Source of the DNA: Acidovorax soli
Lineage (GTDB): Bacteria; Pseudomonadota; Gammaproteobacteria; Burkholderiales; Burkholderiaceae_C
Direction of reading: 5' to 3'
Assembly (NCBI RefSeq): GCF_014207955.1
Contig: NZ_JACHLK010000004.1
Location: forward strand, 248,001-312,000
DNA length: 64,000 bases
The notes below the pieces were generated by a model. The model had not been told where the DNA came from, ran no database searches, and saw only the letters and a list, made by a program, of their open reading frames with translations. Below are positions 53,559 through 61,723 of this stretch, piece by piece; positions within the stretch are counted from its first letter, which is position 1, and each line of letters opens with the position of its first letter. The translations under genes and the position numbers were made by a program.

Positions 53559-55265
53559 TTGCATTCCCTGGCCTGTCTGGTGCCTTGCCAGCGGCGGCAG
53601 CCGGCGTGCCCTGTCCCTACTGCCGAGTCCCCTGCCTTGCGCCGCACACCGTTTCGCCTTCACACCCTTCCCCTGGTCCTGCTTGCAGGCGTGCTGGTCC
53701 TGCCCGTGCTGGCGGTGCTGGCCTCGTGGCTGCCCTTTGGCCACACCGATGTGCAGGCCGGCGCCATCCTGCGCGAGATGGCGTCCACCGTGCTGCCCGG
53801 CTACGTGGTCACCACCCTGTGGCTGAGCGTGCTGGTGGCGCTGGGCGCGGCCATCGTGGGCACGGGCGCGGCGGCGGCCGTGACGCTGTTCGACTTTCCG
53901 GGCCGGCGCACCTTTGAATGGCTGCTGCTGCTGCCCCTGGCCATGCCCGCCTATGTCACGGCCTATGCGTACACCGACTTCCTGCAGTTCAGCGGCCCGC
54001 TGCAGGTGTGGCTGCGCGCCAGCTTCGGGCTTGAAGGCCGGCTGCTGCCCGAGGTGCGCAGCCTGGGCGGCGCGGTCTGGGTGTTCATCTTCTCGCTCTA
54101 CCCCTATGTCTACCTGCTGGCACGCACCGCGCTGGGCGAGCGCGCCGCGCACCTCATGGAGGCCGCGCGCCTGCTCGGTGCGCCGCTGCCGCGCCGCATC
54201 CGCACCGTGGCCCTGCCGCTGGCGCGCCCGGCCGTGGCCGCGGGCGTGGCCCTGGTGCTCATGGAAACGCTGGCCGACTTCGGCGTGGCCAGCTACTTCG
54301 GCATCCAGACCTTCACCACCGGCATCTACAAGGCCTGGCTGTCCATGGACAACCGGCTCGCCGCCGCGCAGCTGGCCACCATCCTGCTGGTGGTGGTGAT
54401 GGCCCTCTTGCACCTGGAGCAGCGCGCGCAAAAGCGCATGCGCTTTGCCGCCGGCCTGGGCCGCGCGGGTTCGGCCGAGGCCCAGCCCATGGTGCTGCGC
54501 GGCAGCGCGCGGCTGCTGGCCTGGGCCGTGTGCGGGCTGCCGGTGCTCATGGGCTTCGTCGCGCCCGTGGTCTTCATGCTGCGCCCGCTGGCGGCCGACT
54601 GGTCGGTGCTGCCCTGGGCGCGCTTCATCGAATGGGCCGGCAACAGCGTGCGCCTGGGCGCCATCACCGCCGTGCTGGCCGTCATCGTGGCGCTGGCCCT
54701 GGCCTTTGCCGTGCGCCGCAGCGCCGACGCGGTGGCGCGCGGCGTGGTGCAACTGGTGAGCCTGGGCTATGCCGTGCCCGGCGCCGTCATCGTCGTGGGC
54801 CTGCTGCTGCCCGTGGGCTGGCTGCAGGCGGCCATGCCCCAGTGGGGCCTGGGCGCCCTGGTCACCGCTACTGCCACCGGCATCGTCTGGGCCTACCTGG
54901 TGCGCTTTTGCGCGGTGGCGCTGCAGTCCATGCAAAGCGGCTATGCGCGCATCCCGCAAAGCCTCGATGACTCGGCGCGCATGCTGGGCACCGGCGGCGC
55001 GGGCCTGCTGGCGCGTGTGCACTGGCCGCTGCTCAAGCGCTCCACCGCGGCCGCGGCGCTGCTGGTCTTTGTGGACGTGATGAAGGAGCTGCCCGCCACC
55101 ATGGTGCTGCGCCCCTTCAACAGCGACACCCTGGCCGTGGTGGCCTACCAGCTCGCGCGCGACGAGCGCCTGGGCGAGGCCGCGCTGCCCTCGCTGGCCC
55201 TGGTGGCCGTGGGGCTGGTGCCGGTGATACTGCTCAGCCGCACCCTGCGCTCCGGCAAGCGCTGA
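53559..55265 (+). CDS. fbpB: Fe3+-type ABC transporter permease (fused double permease)
   Basis: 568 residues with about 12 membrane helices in two BPD_transp_1 halves. The EAA loops are AHLMEAARLLGAPLPRRIRTVALPLA in the first half and DDSARMLGTGGAGLLARVHWPLL in the second, as in FbpB. No start has a ribosome site: the TTG at 53559 is the longest, and TTG at 53637 (giving an Arg-rich tail then helix 1) is equally possible. No periplasmic iron-binding protein is encoded nearby. The gene ends 2 nt before structured repeat copy B. Confidence 0.85.
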   Translation: MHSLACLVPCQRRQPACPVPTAESPALRRTPFRLHTLPLVLLAGVLVLPVLAVLASWLPFGHTDVQAGAILREMASTVLPGYVVTTLWLSVLVALGAAIVGTGAAAAVTLFDFPGRRTFEWLLLLPLAMPAYVTAYAYTDFLQFSGPLQVWLRASFGLEGRLLPEVRSLGGAVWVFIFSLYPYVYLLARTALGERAAHLMEAARLLGAPLPRRIRTVALPLARPAVAAGVALVLMETLADFGVASYFGIQTFTTGIYKAWLSMDNRLAAAQLATILLVVVMALLHLEQRAQKRMRFAAGLGRAGSAEAQPMVLRGSARLLAWAVCGLPVLMGFVAPVVFMLRPLAADWSVLPWARFIEWAGNSVRLGAITAVLAVIVALALAFAVRRSADAVARGVVQLVSLGYAVPGAVIVVGLLLPVGWLQAAMPQWGLGALVTATATGIVWAYLVRFCAVALQSMQSGYARIPQSLDDSARMLGTGGAGLLARVHWPLLKRSTAAAALLVFVDVMKELPATMVLRPFNSDTLAVVAYQLARDERLGEAALPSLALVAVGLVPVILLSRTLRSGKR

Positions 55266-55266
55266 G

Positions 55267-55376
55267 AGCGGCTCAAAAAACTCTTCTGGCGTCGTTGCCG
55301 CGTCTTGTCGTACTGCTCGTACTGCCTGCGACGCGGCGCCTAGCCAGAACCGCTTCGCTGAGTTTTGTGAGCCGCT
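55267..55376 (-). repeat. Covarying structured repeat, copy B (inverted relative to A)
   Basis: A 110-bp element. The 17-nt arms 55267-55283 and 55360-55376 pair with one mismatch. Read on the minus strand, the inner stems are TTCTGGC/GCCAGAA and GCCGCGTC/GACGCGGC, and the apical hairpin is GTAC-GAGCA-GTAC. The same landmarks as copy A are kept: TAGGCG, GCAGrCA, GrCAA and CAACGAC. Lies between the permease stop and lysR. Confidence 0.75.
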
Positions 55377-55427
55377 TGAAGCCGTGCATCTGCAGCACTT
55401 GGCGGCAAACCGGGTAACCTGCGCCCC

Positions 55428-56336
55428 ATGCACGCCCGAGTTCTCCGCTACCTCGACGAAGTGGTGCGCCGCGGTTCCATCCGCAAGGCGGCCGAGCACC
55501 TGCACGTGGCGCCCACTGCGGTCAACCGCCAGATCCTGGACCTGGAGGCGGAGCTGGGTGCGCCGCTGTTCGACCGCATCCACAACCGCCTGCGCCTCAC
55601 GCCGCTGGGCGAGATGGTGCTGGCCCATGTGCGCAGCACCCTGCGCGAGCATGCCGCGCTGCGCGAGCGCATTGCCGAGTTCAAGGACGAGCGCCGCGGC
55701 GAGATCACCGTGGCCACCACGGCGGGCCTGGCGGGCTCGCTGCTGCCCTCGCTGGTGCATGCGTTTCGCCAGCGCTACCCGGGCATCGCGGTGCGCGCCA
55801 TCGACCTGCCCATCACCGAGATCCCGGCCGCCGTGGAGCGTGGCGACGCCGAGCTGGGCCTGGGCTACGACCTCTCGCTCAAGCCCGCGCTGCGCACCCT
55901 GTCGGCCAGCGAATGGCCCATCGGCGCCGTGGTGCCGCCCAGGCACGCGCTGGCGCGCCAGTCCTCGGTGCTGCTCAGCGACTGCATCGGCCACGCGCTC
56001 ATCCTGCCGGCGCCGCAGCTCACCATCCGCACCTTGCTCGACGAGGCCTTTGCGCGCAACGCCATCACAGTGACGCCCGTGGCCGAGTCGACCTCGATGG
56101 CGCTCATCTTGCGCCTGGTGGTGCTGGGCGAGGGCATTGCCCTGCTCAACCCGCTCGATGTGATGGAAGAGCGTGCGCGCAATGCCCTGGTCTTCGTGCC
56201 GCTGCGCGACCCCCACCTGGCGCGCCAGACCCTGGTGCTGGCGGCGCGTGCCAAGGGGCAGCTCAGTCCCGCGGCCGAGCTCATGGCGGCCAACATCACG
56301 GATGCGCTGGCGCGGCTGTTCGCCACGGCACGCTGA
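55428..56336 (+). CDS. LysR-family regulator, probably of 8-oxoguanine deaminase
   Basis: 302 residues. N-terminal winged helix-turn-helix (about 1-62, RRGSIRKAAEHLHVAPTAVNRQILDLEAELG) and a LysR substrate domain (about 90-295). It precedes the purine deaminase gene in the same direction with 122 bp between, where a strong palindrome lies. The likely effector is a purine, by context only. The start MHARVLRYLDEVVRRGS is usual. Confidence 0.85.
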   Translation: MHARVLRYLDEVVRRGSIRKAAEHLHVAPTAVNRQILDLEAELGAPLFDRIHNRLRLTPLGEMVLAHVRSTLREHAALRERIAEFKDERRGEITVATTAGLAGSLLPSLVHAFRQRYPGIAVRAIDLPITEIPAAVERGDAELGLGYDLSLKPALRTLSASEWPIGAVVPPRHALARQSSVLLSDCIGHALILPAPQLTIRTLLDEAFARNAITVTPVAESTSMALILRLVVLGEGIALLNPLDVMEERARNALVFVPLRDPHLARQTLVLAARAKGQLSPAAELMAANITDALARLFATAR

Positions 56337-56351
56337 AACCAGGGCATCTTG

Positions 56352-56374
56352 GGTGTCCACATTTTGTGGACACC
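56352..56374 (+). promoter_or_regulatory. Long perfect inverted repeat upstream of the deaminase gene
   Basis: GGTGTCCACA-TTT-TGTGGACACC has 10-bp perfect arms, starting 15 nt after the lysR stop and 84 bp before the deaminase ATG. No T-run follows, so an operator is more likely than a terminator. It does not fit a simple T-N11-A LysR box exclusively, so another regulator could own it. Confidence 0.5.
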
Positions 56375-56458
56375 GCAAGCGCAATTCGGCGCTATCGCCA
56401 AGGCGCCAGCGTTCCTAGACTGGCGGCATTGAATTTGCCAAGAATGAGAAGCCGCCCC

Positions 56459-57850
56459 ATGAGCACCCTGATCGCCCTGAACGCCGATGTCCTCGTCACC
56501 ATGGACGCGCAACGCCGCGAGATCCGCGATGGCGCCCTGGTGGCCGAGGGCCCCGCCGTGCAGTGGGTGGGCCCCACGGCCGAGCTGCCGCACGAGTACC
56601 GCCGCATGGCCGACGAGGGCCGGGCCCAGGTGCTCGACATGCGCGGCCGCGTGCTGCTGCCCGGCCTGGTCAACACCCACCACCACATGTACCAGAGCCT
56701 CACGCGCGCCGTGCCCGCAGCGCAGGATGCCGAGCTGTTCTCGTGGCTGACCAACCTCTACATGCTGTGGTCGCACCTCACACCCGAGATGGTGTACGTG
56801 TCCACCCAGACGGCCATGGCCGAACTCATGCTCTCGGGCTGCACCACCACCAGCGACCACCTGTACCTCTACCCCAACGGTGCGCGGCTCGACGATGCCA
56901 TTGCCGCCGCGCAGCAGATGGGCATGCGCTTCCATGCCGCGCGCGGCTCCATGAGCCTGGGGCGCAGCAAGGGCGGCCTGCCGCCCGATGCGGTGGTCGA
57001 AGAAGAAGAGGCCATCCTGCGCGACAGCCTGCGCCTCATCCAGCAGTACCACGACGCCTCGCGCCACGCCATGCTGCGCGTGGTGCTGGCGCCCTGCTCG
57101 CCGTTCTCGGTGACGCGCGGGCTGATGCGCGAGTCGGCCCTGCTGGCGCGCGCGCACGGCGTGTCGCTGCACACCCACCTGGCCGAGAACGACAACGACG
57201 TGGCCTTCTCGCGCGAGAAGTTCGACATGACCCCCGCGCAGTACGCCGAAAGCCTGGGCTGGGTCGGCCGCGATGTGTGGCATGCGCACTGCGTCAAGCT
57301 CGACCCCGAGGGCATCGCCCTGTTCGCGCGCACCGGCACCGGCGTGGCGCACTGCCCCTGCTCCAACATGCGCCTGGCCTCGGGCATCGCGCCCGTGCGC
57401 AGCATGCGCGATGCCGGCGTGCCCGTGGGCCTGGGGGTGGACGGCAGTGCATCGAACGACGGCGCGCACATGCTGGGCGAGGCGCGCCAGGCCCTGCTGC
57501 TGCAGCGCGTGGGCCACGGCCCGGCCGCCATGGGTGCGCGCGAGGCGCTGGAGATCGCCACCCTGGGCGGCGCGCGCGTGCTCAACCGCGACGACATCGG
57601 TGCGCTGGCACCCGGCATGTCGGCCGACTTCGTGGCCTTCGACATGGCGGCCGTGGGCTATGCCGGCGCGGGCCATGACCCGGTGGCGGCCCTGGTGTTC
57701 TGCACCCCCGCCAACGTGGACACCAGCGTCATCAACGGCCGCGTGGTGGTCGAGCGCGGCCGCCTGCTCACGGCCGACCTGCCCGTGGTGCTGGGGCGGC
57801 ACAACGCGCTGGCGCAAACGCTGTTCGAGCGGGCCTCGGCCGGCCACTGA
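56459..57850 (+). CDS. 8-oxoguanine deaminase
   Basis: 463-residue amidohydrolase. Metal ligands: VNTHHHMYQSL (HxH), the His of HTHLAEN, HAHCVKL and the Asp of GLGVDGSASNDGAHM. The pattern GLVNTHHHMYQ with PNGARLDDAI and SMSLGRSKGG fits the 8-oxoguanine/hydroxydechloroatrazine branch of subtype III. It converts 8-oxoguanine to urate. The context (LysR upstream, NCS2 permease downstream) supports purine salvage or catabolism. Confidence 0.88.
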   Translation: MSTLIALNADVLVTMDAQRREIRDGALVAEGPAVQWVGPTAELPHEYRRMADEGRAQVLDMRGRVLLPGLVNTHHHMYQSLTRAVPAAQDAELFSWLTNLYMLWSHLTPEMVYVSTQTAMAELMLSGCTTTSDHLYLYPNGARLDDAIAAAQQMGMRFHAARGSMSLGRSKGGLPPDAVVEEEEAILRDSLRLIQQYHDASRHAMLRVVLAPCSPFSVTRGLMRESALLARAHGVSLHTHLAENDNDVAFSREKFDMTPAQYAESLGWVGRDVWHAHCVKLDPEGIALFARTGTGVAHCPCSNMRLASGIAPVRSMRDAGVPVGLGVDGSASNDGAHMLGEARQALLLQRVGHGPAAMGAREALEIATLGGARVLNRDDIGALAPGMSADFVAFDMAAVGYAGAGHDPVAALVFCTPANVDTSVINGRVVVERGRLLTADLPVVLGRHNALAQTLFERASAGH

Positions 57851-58035
57851 GCGTTCGATTCACCCATCCTCCACCGGGCTGCCCCTTTGCGGCCGGCCCG
57901 GTTCACCCTGGGCGCATGCCGCCCGCCACCGTACCCAAGGAGCTGCTGCCAGACACCCGACGACCCCGTACCGCGCATCCCTCACATGACGACAAGTGCC
58001 CGCAAAAAAAGGGCCAACGGACAAGGAGACAAGAC

Positions 58036-59346
58036 ATGGAACAACAACTGCTCTACCAGGTGGAGGACCGGCCCCCGGTGCTCGCCACCGCGGTGCTGCT
58101 CTCGCTGCAGCACCTGCTGGCCGCGCTCGGCGGCATCATCGCCGTGCCCCTGGTGGTGGGCGGCGCGCTCAAGCTGCCGGCCGACCAGATCGTGGCGCTG
58201 GTGAACGCCGCGCTGCTGGGCTCGGGCATCGTCACCATCATCCAGTGCAAGGGCGTGGGGCCGGTGGGCATACGCCTGCCCTGCGTCATGGGCACCAGCT
58301 TCGCCTTTGTCGGCGCGGGCATCAGCGTGGGCCTGGAGCATGGCGTGGCCGGCATCCTGGGCTCCTCGCTCGTGGGCTCGCTGGTGATGATCTTGGGCAG
58401 CTTCTTCATGCCGGTGATACGCCGCTTCTTCCCGCACACCGTGACCAGCGTGGTCGTGACCCTGATCGGCCTGTCGCTCACCCCCGTGGCGGTGGACTGG
58501 GCGGCCGGCGGCGTGGGCGCGCGCGACTACGGCGCCGTGGGCCACCTGGCCATCGCGGGCTTTGTGCTGGCCCTGGTCATCGCCTTCGTGCAGTGGGGCA
58601 AGGGCATCGTCTCGGCCAGTGCCGTGGTGCTGGGCATCGCCAGTGGCTATGTGCTGTGCCTGGCGCTCGGGCTCATCGACTTCACCCAGGTGCGCGAGGC
58701 ACCCGTGTTCGCCATCCCGCAGCCGCTGCACTTCGGCATGGCCTTCCCGGTGTCGGGCATCGTCGCCATGTCCATCGCCTTTCTGGTCACCATCGTCGAG
58801 ACCACGGGCACCTTCATGGCGCTGGGCGCGGCCACGCAGACGCGCATCCCGGGCAAGCGCCTGGCCAGCGGCATCCTGTGCGACGGCGTGGGCTCGGCCT
58901 TCGCGGCCGTGATGTCCAGCCCGCCGCTGTCCACCTTTGCGCAGAACGTGGGCGTGGTCTCGCTCACCGGCGTGGCCAGCCGCCATGTGGTCACGCTCAC
59001 GGGCGTGCTGCTGTTGCTGGCCGGGCTGTTCCCGGTGCTGGGCGCGCTGGTGGTGACCATTCCGCAGCCCGTGCTGGGCGGCGCGGGGCTCATGATGTTC
59101 GCGATGATCGTTGCGGCCGGCATCCGCATGCTGGCCGGCACCGCGCCCTCGCGCCGCAACACGCTGATCATCGCCGTGTCGTTGGGCTGCGGCCTGGCCG
59201 TCACCGTGCGGCCCGACCTGCTGGCGCGCATGCCGGCCTTTGTGCGCGAGGTCTTCGGCTCGGGCATCACCGTGGGCGCGCTGGTGGCCGTGGCGCTGAA
59301 CCTGCTGCTGCCCGGGCGCGAGCACGAGGAAGACGAGCCCGCCTGA
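58036..59346 (+). CDS. NCS2-family uracil/xanthine permease
   Basis: 436 residues with about 12-14 membrane helices. The signatures QHLLAALGGIIAVPLVVGGAL and the substrate region AFLVTIVETTGTFMALG, with its Glu and Gly-Ala, are typical of nucleobase:proton symporters. By neighbourhood it probably imports a purine (xanthine, urate or 8-oxoguanine). AAGGAG lies 7 nt before the ATG. The 185-nt gap before it holds no recognisable purine riboswitch. Confidence 0.88.
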   Translation: MEQQLLYQVEDRPPVLATAVLLSLQHLLAALGGIIAVPLVVGGALKLPADQIVALVNAALLGSGIVTIIQCKGVGPVGIRLPCVMGTSFAFVGAGISVGLEHGVAGILGSSLVGSLVMILGSFFMPVIRRFFPHTVTSVVVTLIGLSLTPVAVDWAAGGVGARDYGAVGHLAIAGFVLALVIAFVQWGKGIVSASAVVLGIASGYVLCLALGLIDFTQVREAPVFAIPQPLHFGMAFPVSGIVAMSIAFLVTIVETTGTFMALGAATQTRIPGKRLASGILCDGVGSAFAAVMSSPPLSTFAQNVGVVSLTGVASRHVVTLTGVLLLLAGLFPVLGALVVTIPQPVLGGAGLMMFAMIVAAGIRMLAGTAPSRRNTLIIAVSLGCGLAVTVRPDLLARMPAFVREVFGSGITVGALVAVALNLLLPGREHEEDEPA

Positions 59347-59355
59347 AGGGCGCGC

Positions 59356-60198
59356 TCAGCCCTCCTGCCCGTTGCGCTGCGCAAAGTAGCGCGCGGGCGA
59401 GGTGCCGAATGCGCGGCGGAACATGGCGATGAAATTGCTCGGCGTGGCATAGCCCAGCGCGTCGGCCACCTGGGCCACCGGCTCGCCGCGCGCCAGCGCC
59501 TCCAGCGCATGCACCAGGCCGGCCTGCTGGCGCCACTGGGCAAAGCTCGACCCGAGTTCGGCCTGGCACAGCCGGCTCAGCGTGCGCGGCGACAGGCCGG
59601 CCCAGTCGGCCCACTGCTCCAGCGTGCGCGCGTCGCCCGGGTCGGCCAGCACGGCCTTGGCGATGCGCAGCAGGCGCCGGTCGGCCGGCATGGGCAGGTG
59701 CAGGGGCTCGTGGGGCGCGCTCTTCATCTCGTCGAGCAGCACGGCCGCCACGCGGCGCTGGGGGGCCGTCAATGTCTCCTGGTGCGTCCAGGCCGCGGCG
59801 CGGCGCACCAGGGCGCGCAGCAGCTCGCTCACCCCGAACACGCAGGGCGTTTGCGGCAGGCCGCGCGCCGCCTCGGGGGTGATGACCACGTTCCAGCCAC
59901 TGGTCACGCCGCTGATGTGGGCCGTGTGCTCCTGGCCCGGGGGAATCCAGCCCGCGCGGTGCGGTGGCATCAACCACGAGCCCTGGCGCGTGCGCATGTG
60001 CACCAGCCCGTTCTCGATGCAAAACAGCTGGCCGCGCAGGTGGCCGTGCCAGCCGGTCTCGCGCGTGCCCAGCTGGAATTCGCTCTCGGGCTGGTGCGTG
60101 CCCCACACCGCGATCAGCGCCGGCCCATCGGCGCGCTCGCTCAGGTCGCGAAAGGCCTCGTTCACGGAGATGCGGGAATCAGGGGTGCTGGATGCCAT
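59356..60198 (-). CDS. AraC-family regulator
   Basis: 280 residues. N-terminal cupin-like sensing domain (about 20-125, HGHLRGQLFCIENG, PPGQEHTAHI) and a C-terminal AraC double helix-turn-helix (about 175-275, DARTLEQWADWAGLSPRTLSRLCQ and VADALGYATPSNFIAMFRRAFGTSPARYF). Divergent from an MFS exporter gene with a 97-bp shared region, so it likely controls that exporter and itself. Confidence 0.9.
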   Translation of the reverse strand: MASSTPDSRISVNEAFRDLSERADGPALIAVWGTHQPESEFQLGTRETGWHGHLRGQLFCIENGLVHMRTRQGSWLMPPHRAGWIPPGQEHTAHISGVTSGWNVVITPEAARGLPQTPCVFGVSELLRALVRRAAAWTHQETLTAPQRRVAAVLLDEMKSAPHEPLHLPMPADRRLLRIAKAVLADPGDARTLEQWADWAGLSPRTLSRLCQAELGSSFAQWRQQAGLVHALEALARGEPVAQVADALGYATPSNFIAMFRRAFGTSPARYFAQRNGQEG

Positions 60199-60217
60199 GG
60201 CCGGATTTCATTGTTTT

Positions 60218-60232
60218 ACGTCCATATGACGT
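60218..60232 (+). promoter_or_regulatory. Inverted repeat in the araC/MFS intergenic region
   Basis: ACGTC-CATAT-GACGT, 20 bp before the AraC start and 64 bp before the MFS start. Candidate operator for the divergent regulator; a single copy only. Confidence 0.4.
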
Positions 60233-60295
60233 TATCACTCCAAGCCCCTCCCGGTCGAGACTGCAGGCTTGTTTTTTCGTTGTCGGAGCCTGTCC

Positions 60296-61723
60296 ATGTC
60301 TGCCGTTCCCCTCCCCGTATCCCCGCCCGCGCCGCTGCTGCGCCCCCATCTGCCGGCCTGGCTCATCGTCACCATGGCCTGCATCGCCTCGTTCATGGTC
60401 GTCATGGACGGCTCCATCGTGAACGTGGCGCTGCCCGCCATCGAGCGCGACCTGCAGCTGTCGCACGCCGCGCTGCAGTGGGTCATCGATGCCTACCTGC
60501 TGGCCCTGGGCGGCTGCATGCTGCTGGCTGCGCGTGCCGGTGACCTCTATGGCCGCCGCCCGGTGCTGCAGGCCGGGCTGGCGCTGTTCACGCTGGCCAG
60601 CCTCGCTGCTGGCCTGGCGGCCAGCGCCCCCTGGCTGCTGGCGGCGCGCGCCGTGCAGGGCGTGGGCGCGGCGGTGCTGGCCACCTCGTCGATGGCGTTG
60701 GTGATGGCCGCCACCCACCACGACAAGGCCGCCCGTGCCCGCGCCCTGTCGCTGTGGGCGGCGCTCAACTCGGCGGGCTTTGCCTTCGGCGTGGTGATCG
60801 GTGGCGTGCTTACCGATGCGGCCGGCTGGCGCTGGGTGATGTTCGTCAACGTGCCCGTGGGCCTGGCGCTCATGGCCGGCGTCGCGGCCAGCCTGCTGCC
60901 CCCGGCGCCACGCAGCACGCGCCCGCCGCTGGACCTGCCCGGTGCCCTGGTCTCCACGCTGGCCAGCGTGGCGCTGGTCTATGGCATCACCCAGTCCACC
61001 GAGCTGGGCTGGGCCTCGCCCACCGTGCTCGGCGCGCTGGCGGCGGCCGCCGTGCTGTGGCCGCTGTTCGTGGCCATCGAGGCGCGCAGCGCCAGCCCGC
61101 TGGTGCGCCTGTCCATCTTTGCACTGCCCAACCTGCGCGTGGGCAATGGGCTCATGCTCTGCCTGGGCGCCACGCTCACGGCCTCGGTGTTTCTGGTGTC
61201 GGCCCTGCTGCAGCATGGCGCCGGCTACAGTGCGCGCGACACCGGCTTGGCCATGCTGCCCATGGGCGTGGCGCTGGCGGCGGCGCGCCTGGTGTTCGCC
61301 GGGCGCCTGGCGCGCAACGGCGCGGCGCGCCTGCCGCTGTGGGGCGCGCTGGTGGCCGCGGCTGGCTTGGCCTGGCTGGCGGCCATGCCGGCCGAGGCGC
61401 ACTTCCTCACCCAGGTGCTGGGCCCCACGCTGCTGGTGGGCGGCGGGCTGGGCCTGGTGATCCTGGCGGCCACCCACGCCGTGACCTCGGGCGTGCCCCT
61501 GCAGGACGCAGGCCTCGCCTCGGGCCTGGCCAACACCGCGCGCCAGCTCGGCGGCGCCCTTGGCGTGGCTGCACTGGCCACGCTGGCCGGGGCTGTGGCC
61601 CAGGGCGCCGGCGGTGCACCCCAGGCGGCGCAGCTGGCCGGCTACCACGCCGCACTGCTGGCCGCGGCGGGGCTCAGCCTGGTGTGCGGCCTGGTCTCGC
61701 TGGCGCTGCGCCAGCCGGATTGA
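60296..61723 (+). CDS. MFS exporter, DHA2 (EmrB/QacA) type
   Basis: 475 residues with about 14 membrane helices. The motif LIVTMACIASFMVVMDGSIVNVALPAI of helix 1 and RAGDLYGRRPVLQAGL (motif A) are typical of DHA2 exporters. Start ATG with GGAG upstream; a longer frame adds 9 residues. It probably exports drugs or toxic organics in proton exchange. Its last 50 nt overlap the convergent PepSY gene. Confidence 0.88.
   Translation: MSAVPLPVSPPAPLLRPHLPAWLIVTMACIASFMVVMDGSIVNVALPAIERDLQLSHAALQWVIDAYLLALGGCMLLAARAGDLYGRRPVLQAGLALFTLASLAAGLAASAPWLLAARAVQGVGAAVLATSSMALVMAATHHDKAARARALSLWAALNSAGFAFGVVIGGVLTDAAGWRWVMFVNVPVGLALMAGVAASLLPPAPRSTRPPLDLPGALVSTLASVALVYGITQSTELGWASPTVLGALAAAAVLWPLFVAIEARSASPLVRLSIFALPNLRVGNGLMLCLGATLTASVFLVSALLQHGAGYSARDTGLAMLPMGVALAAARLVFAGRLARNGAARLPLWGALVAAAGLAWLAAMPAEAHFLTQVLGPTLLVGGGLGLVILAATHAVTSGVPLQDAGLASGLANTARQLGGALGVAALATLAGAVAQGAGGAPQAAQLAGYHAALLAAAGLSLVCGLVSLALRQPD

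Noticed and set aside
57851-58035. Purine riboswitch upstream of the NCS2 permease
   Set aside because: No conserved three-way-junction loops or paired arms of a guanine or xanthine riboswitch are visible, and the leader looks unstructured apart from common GC pairs.
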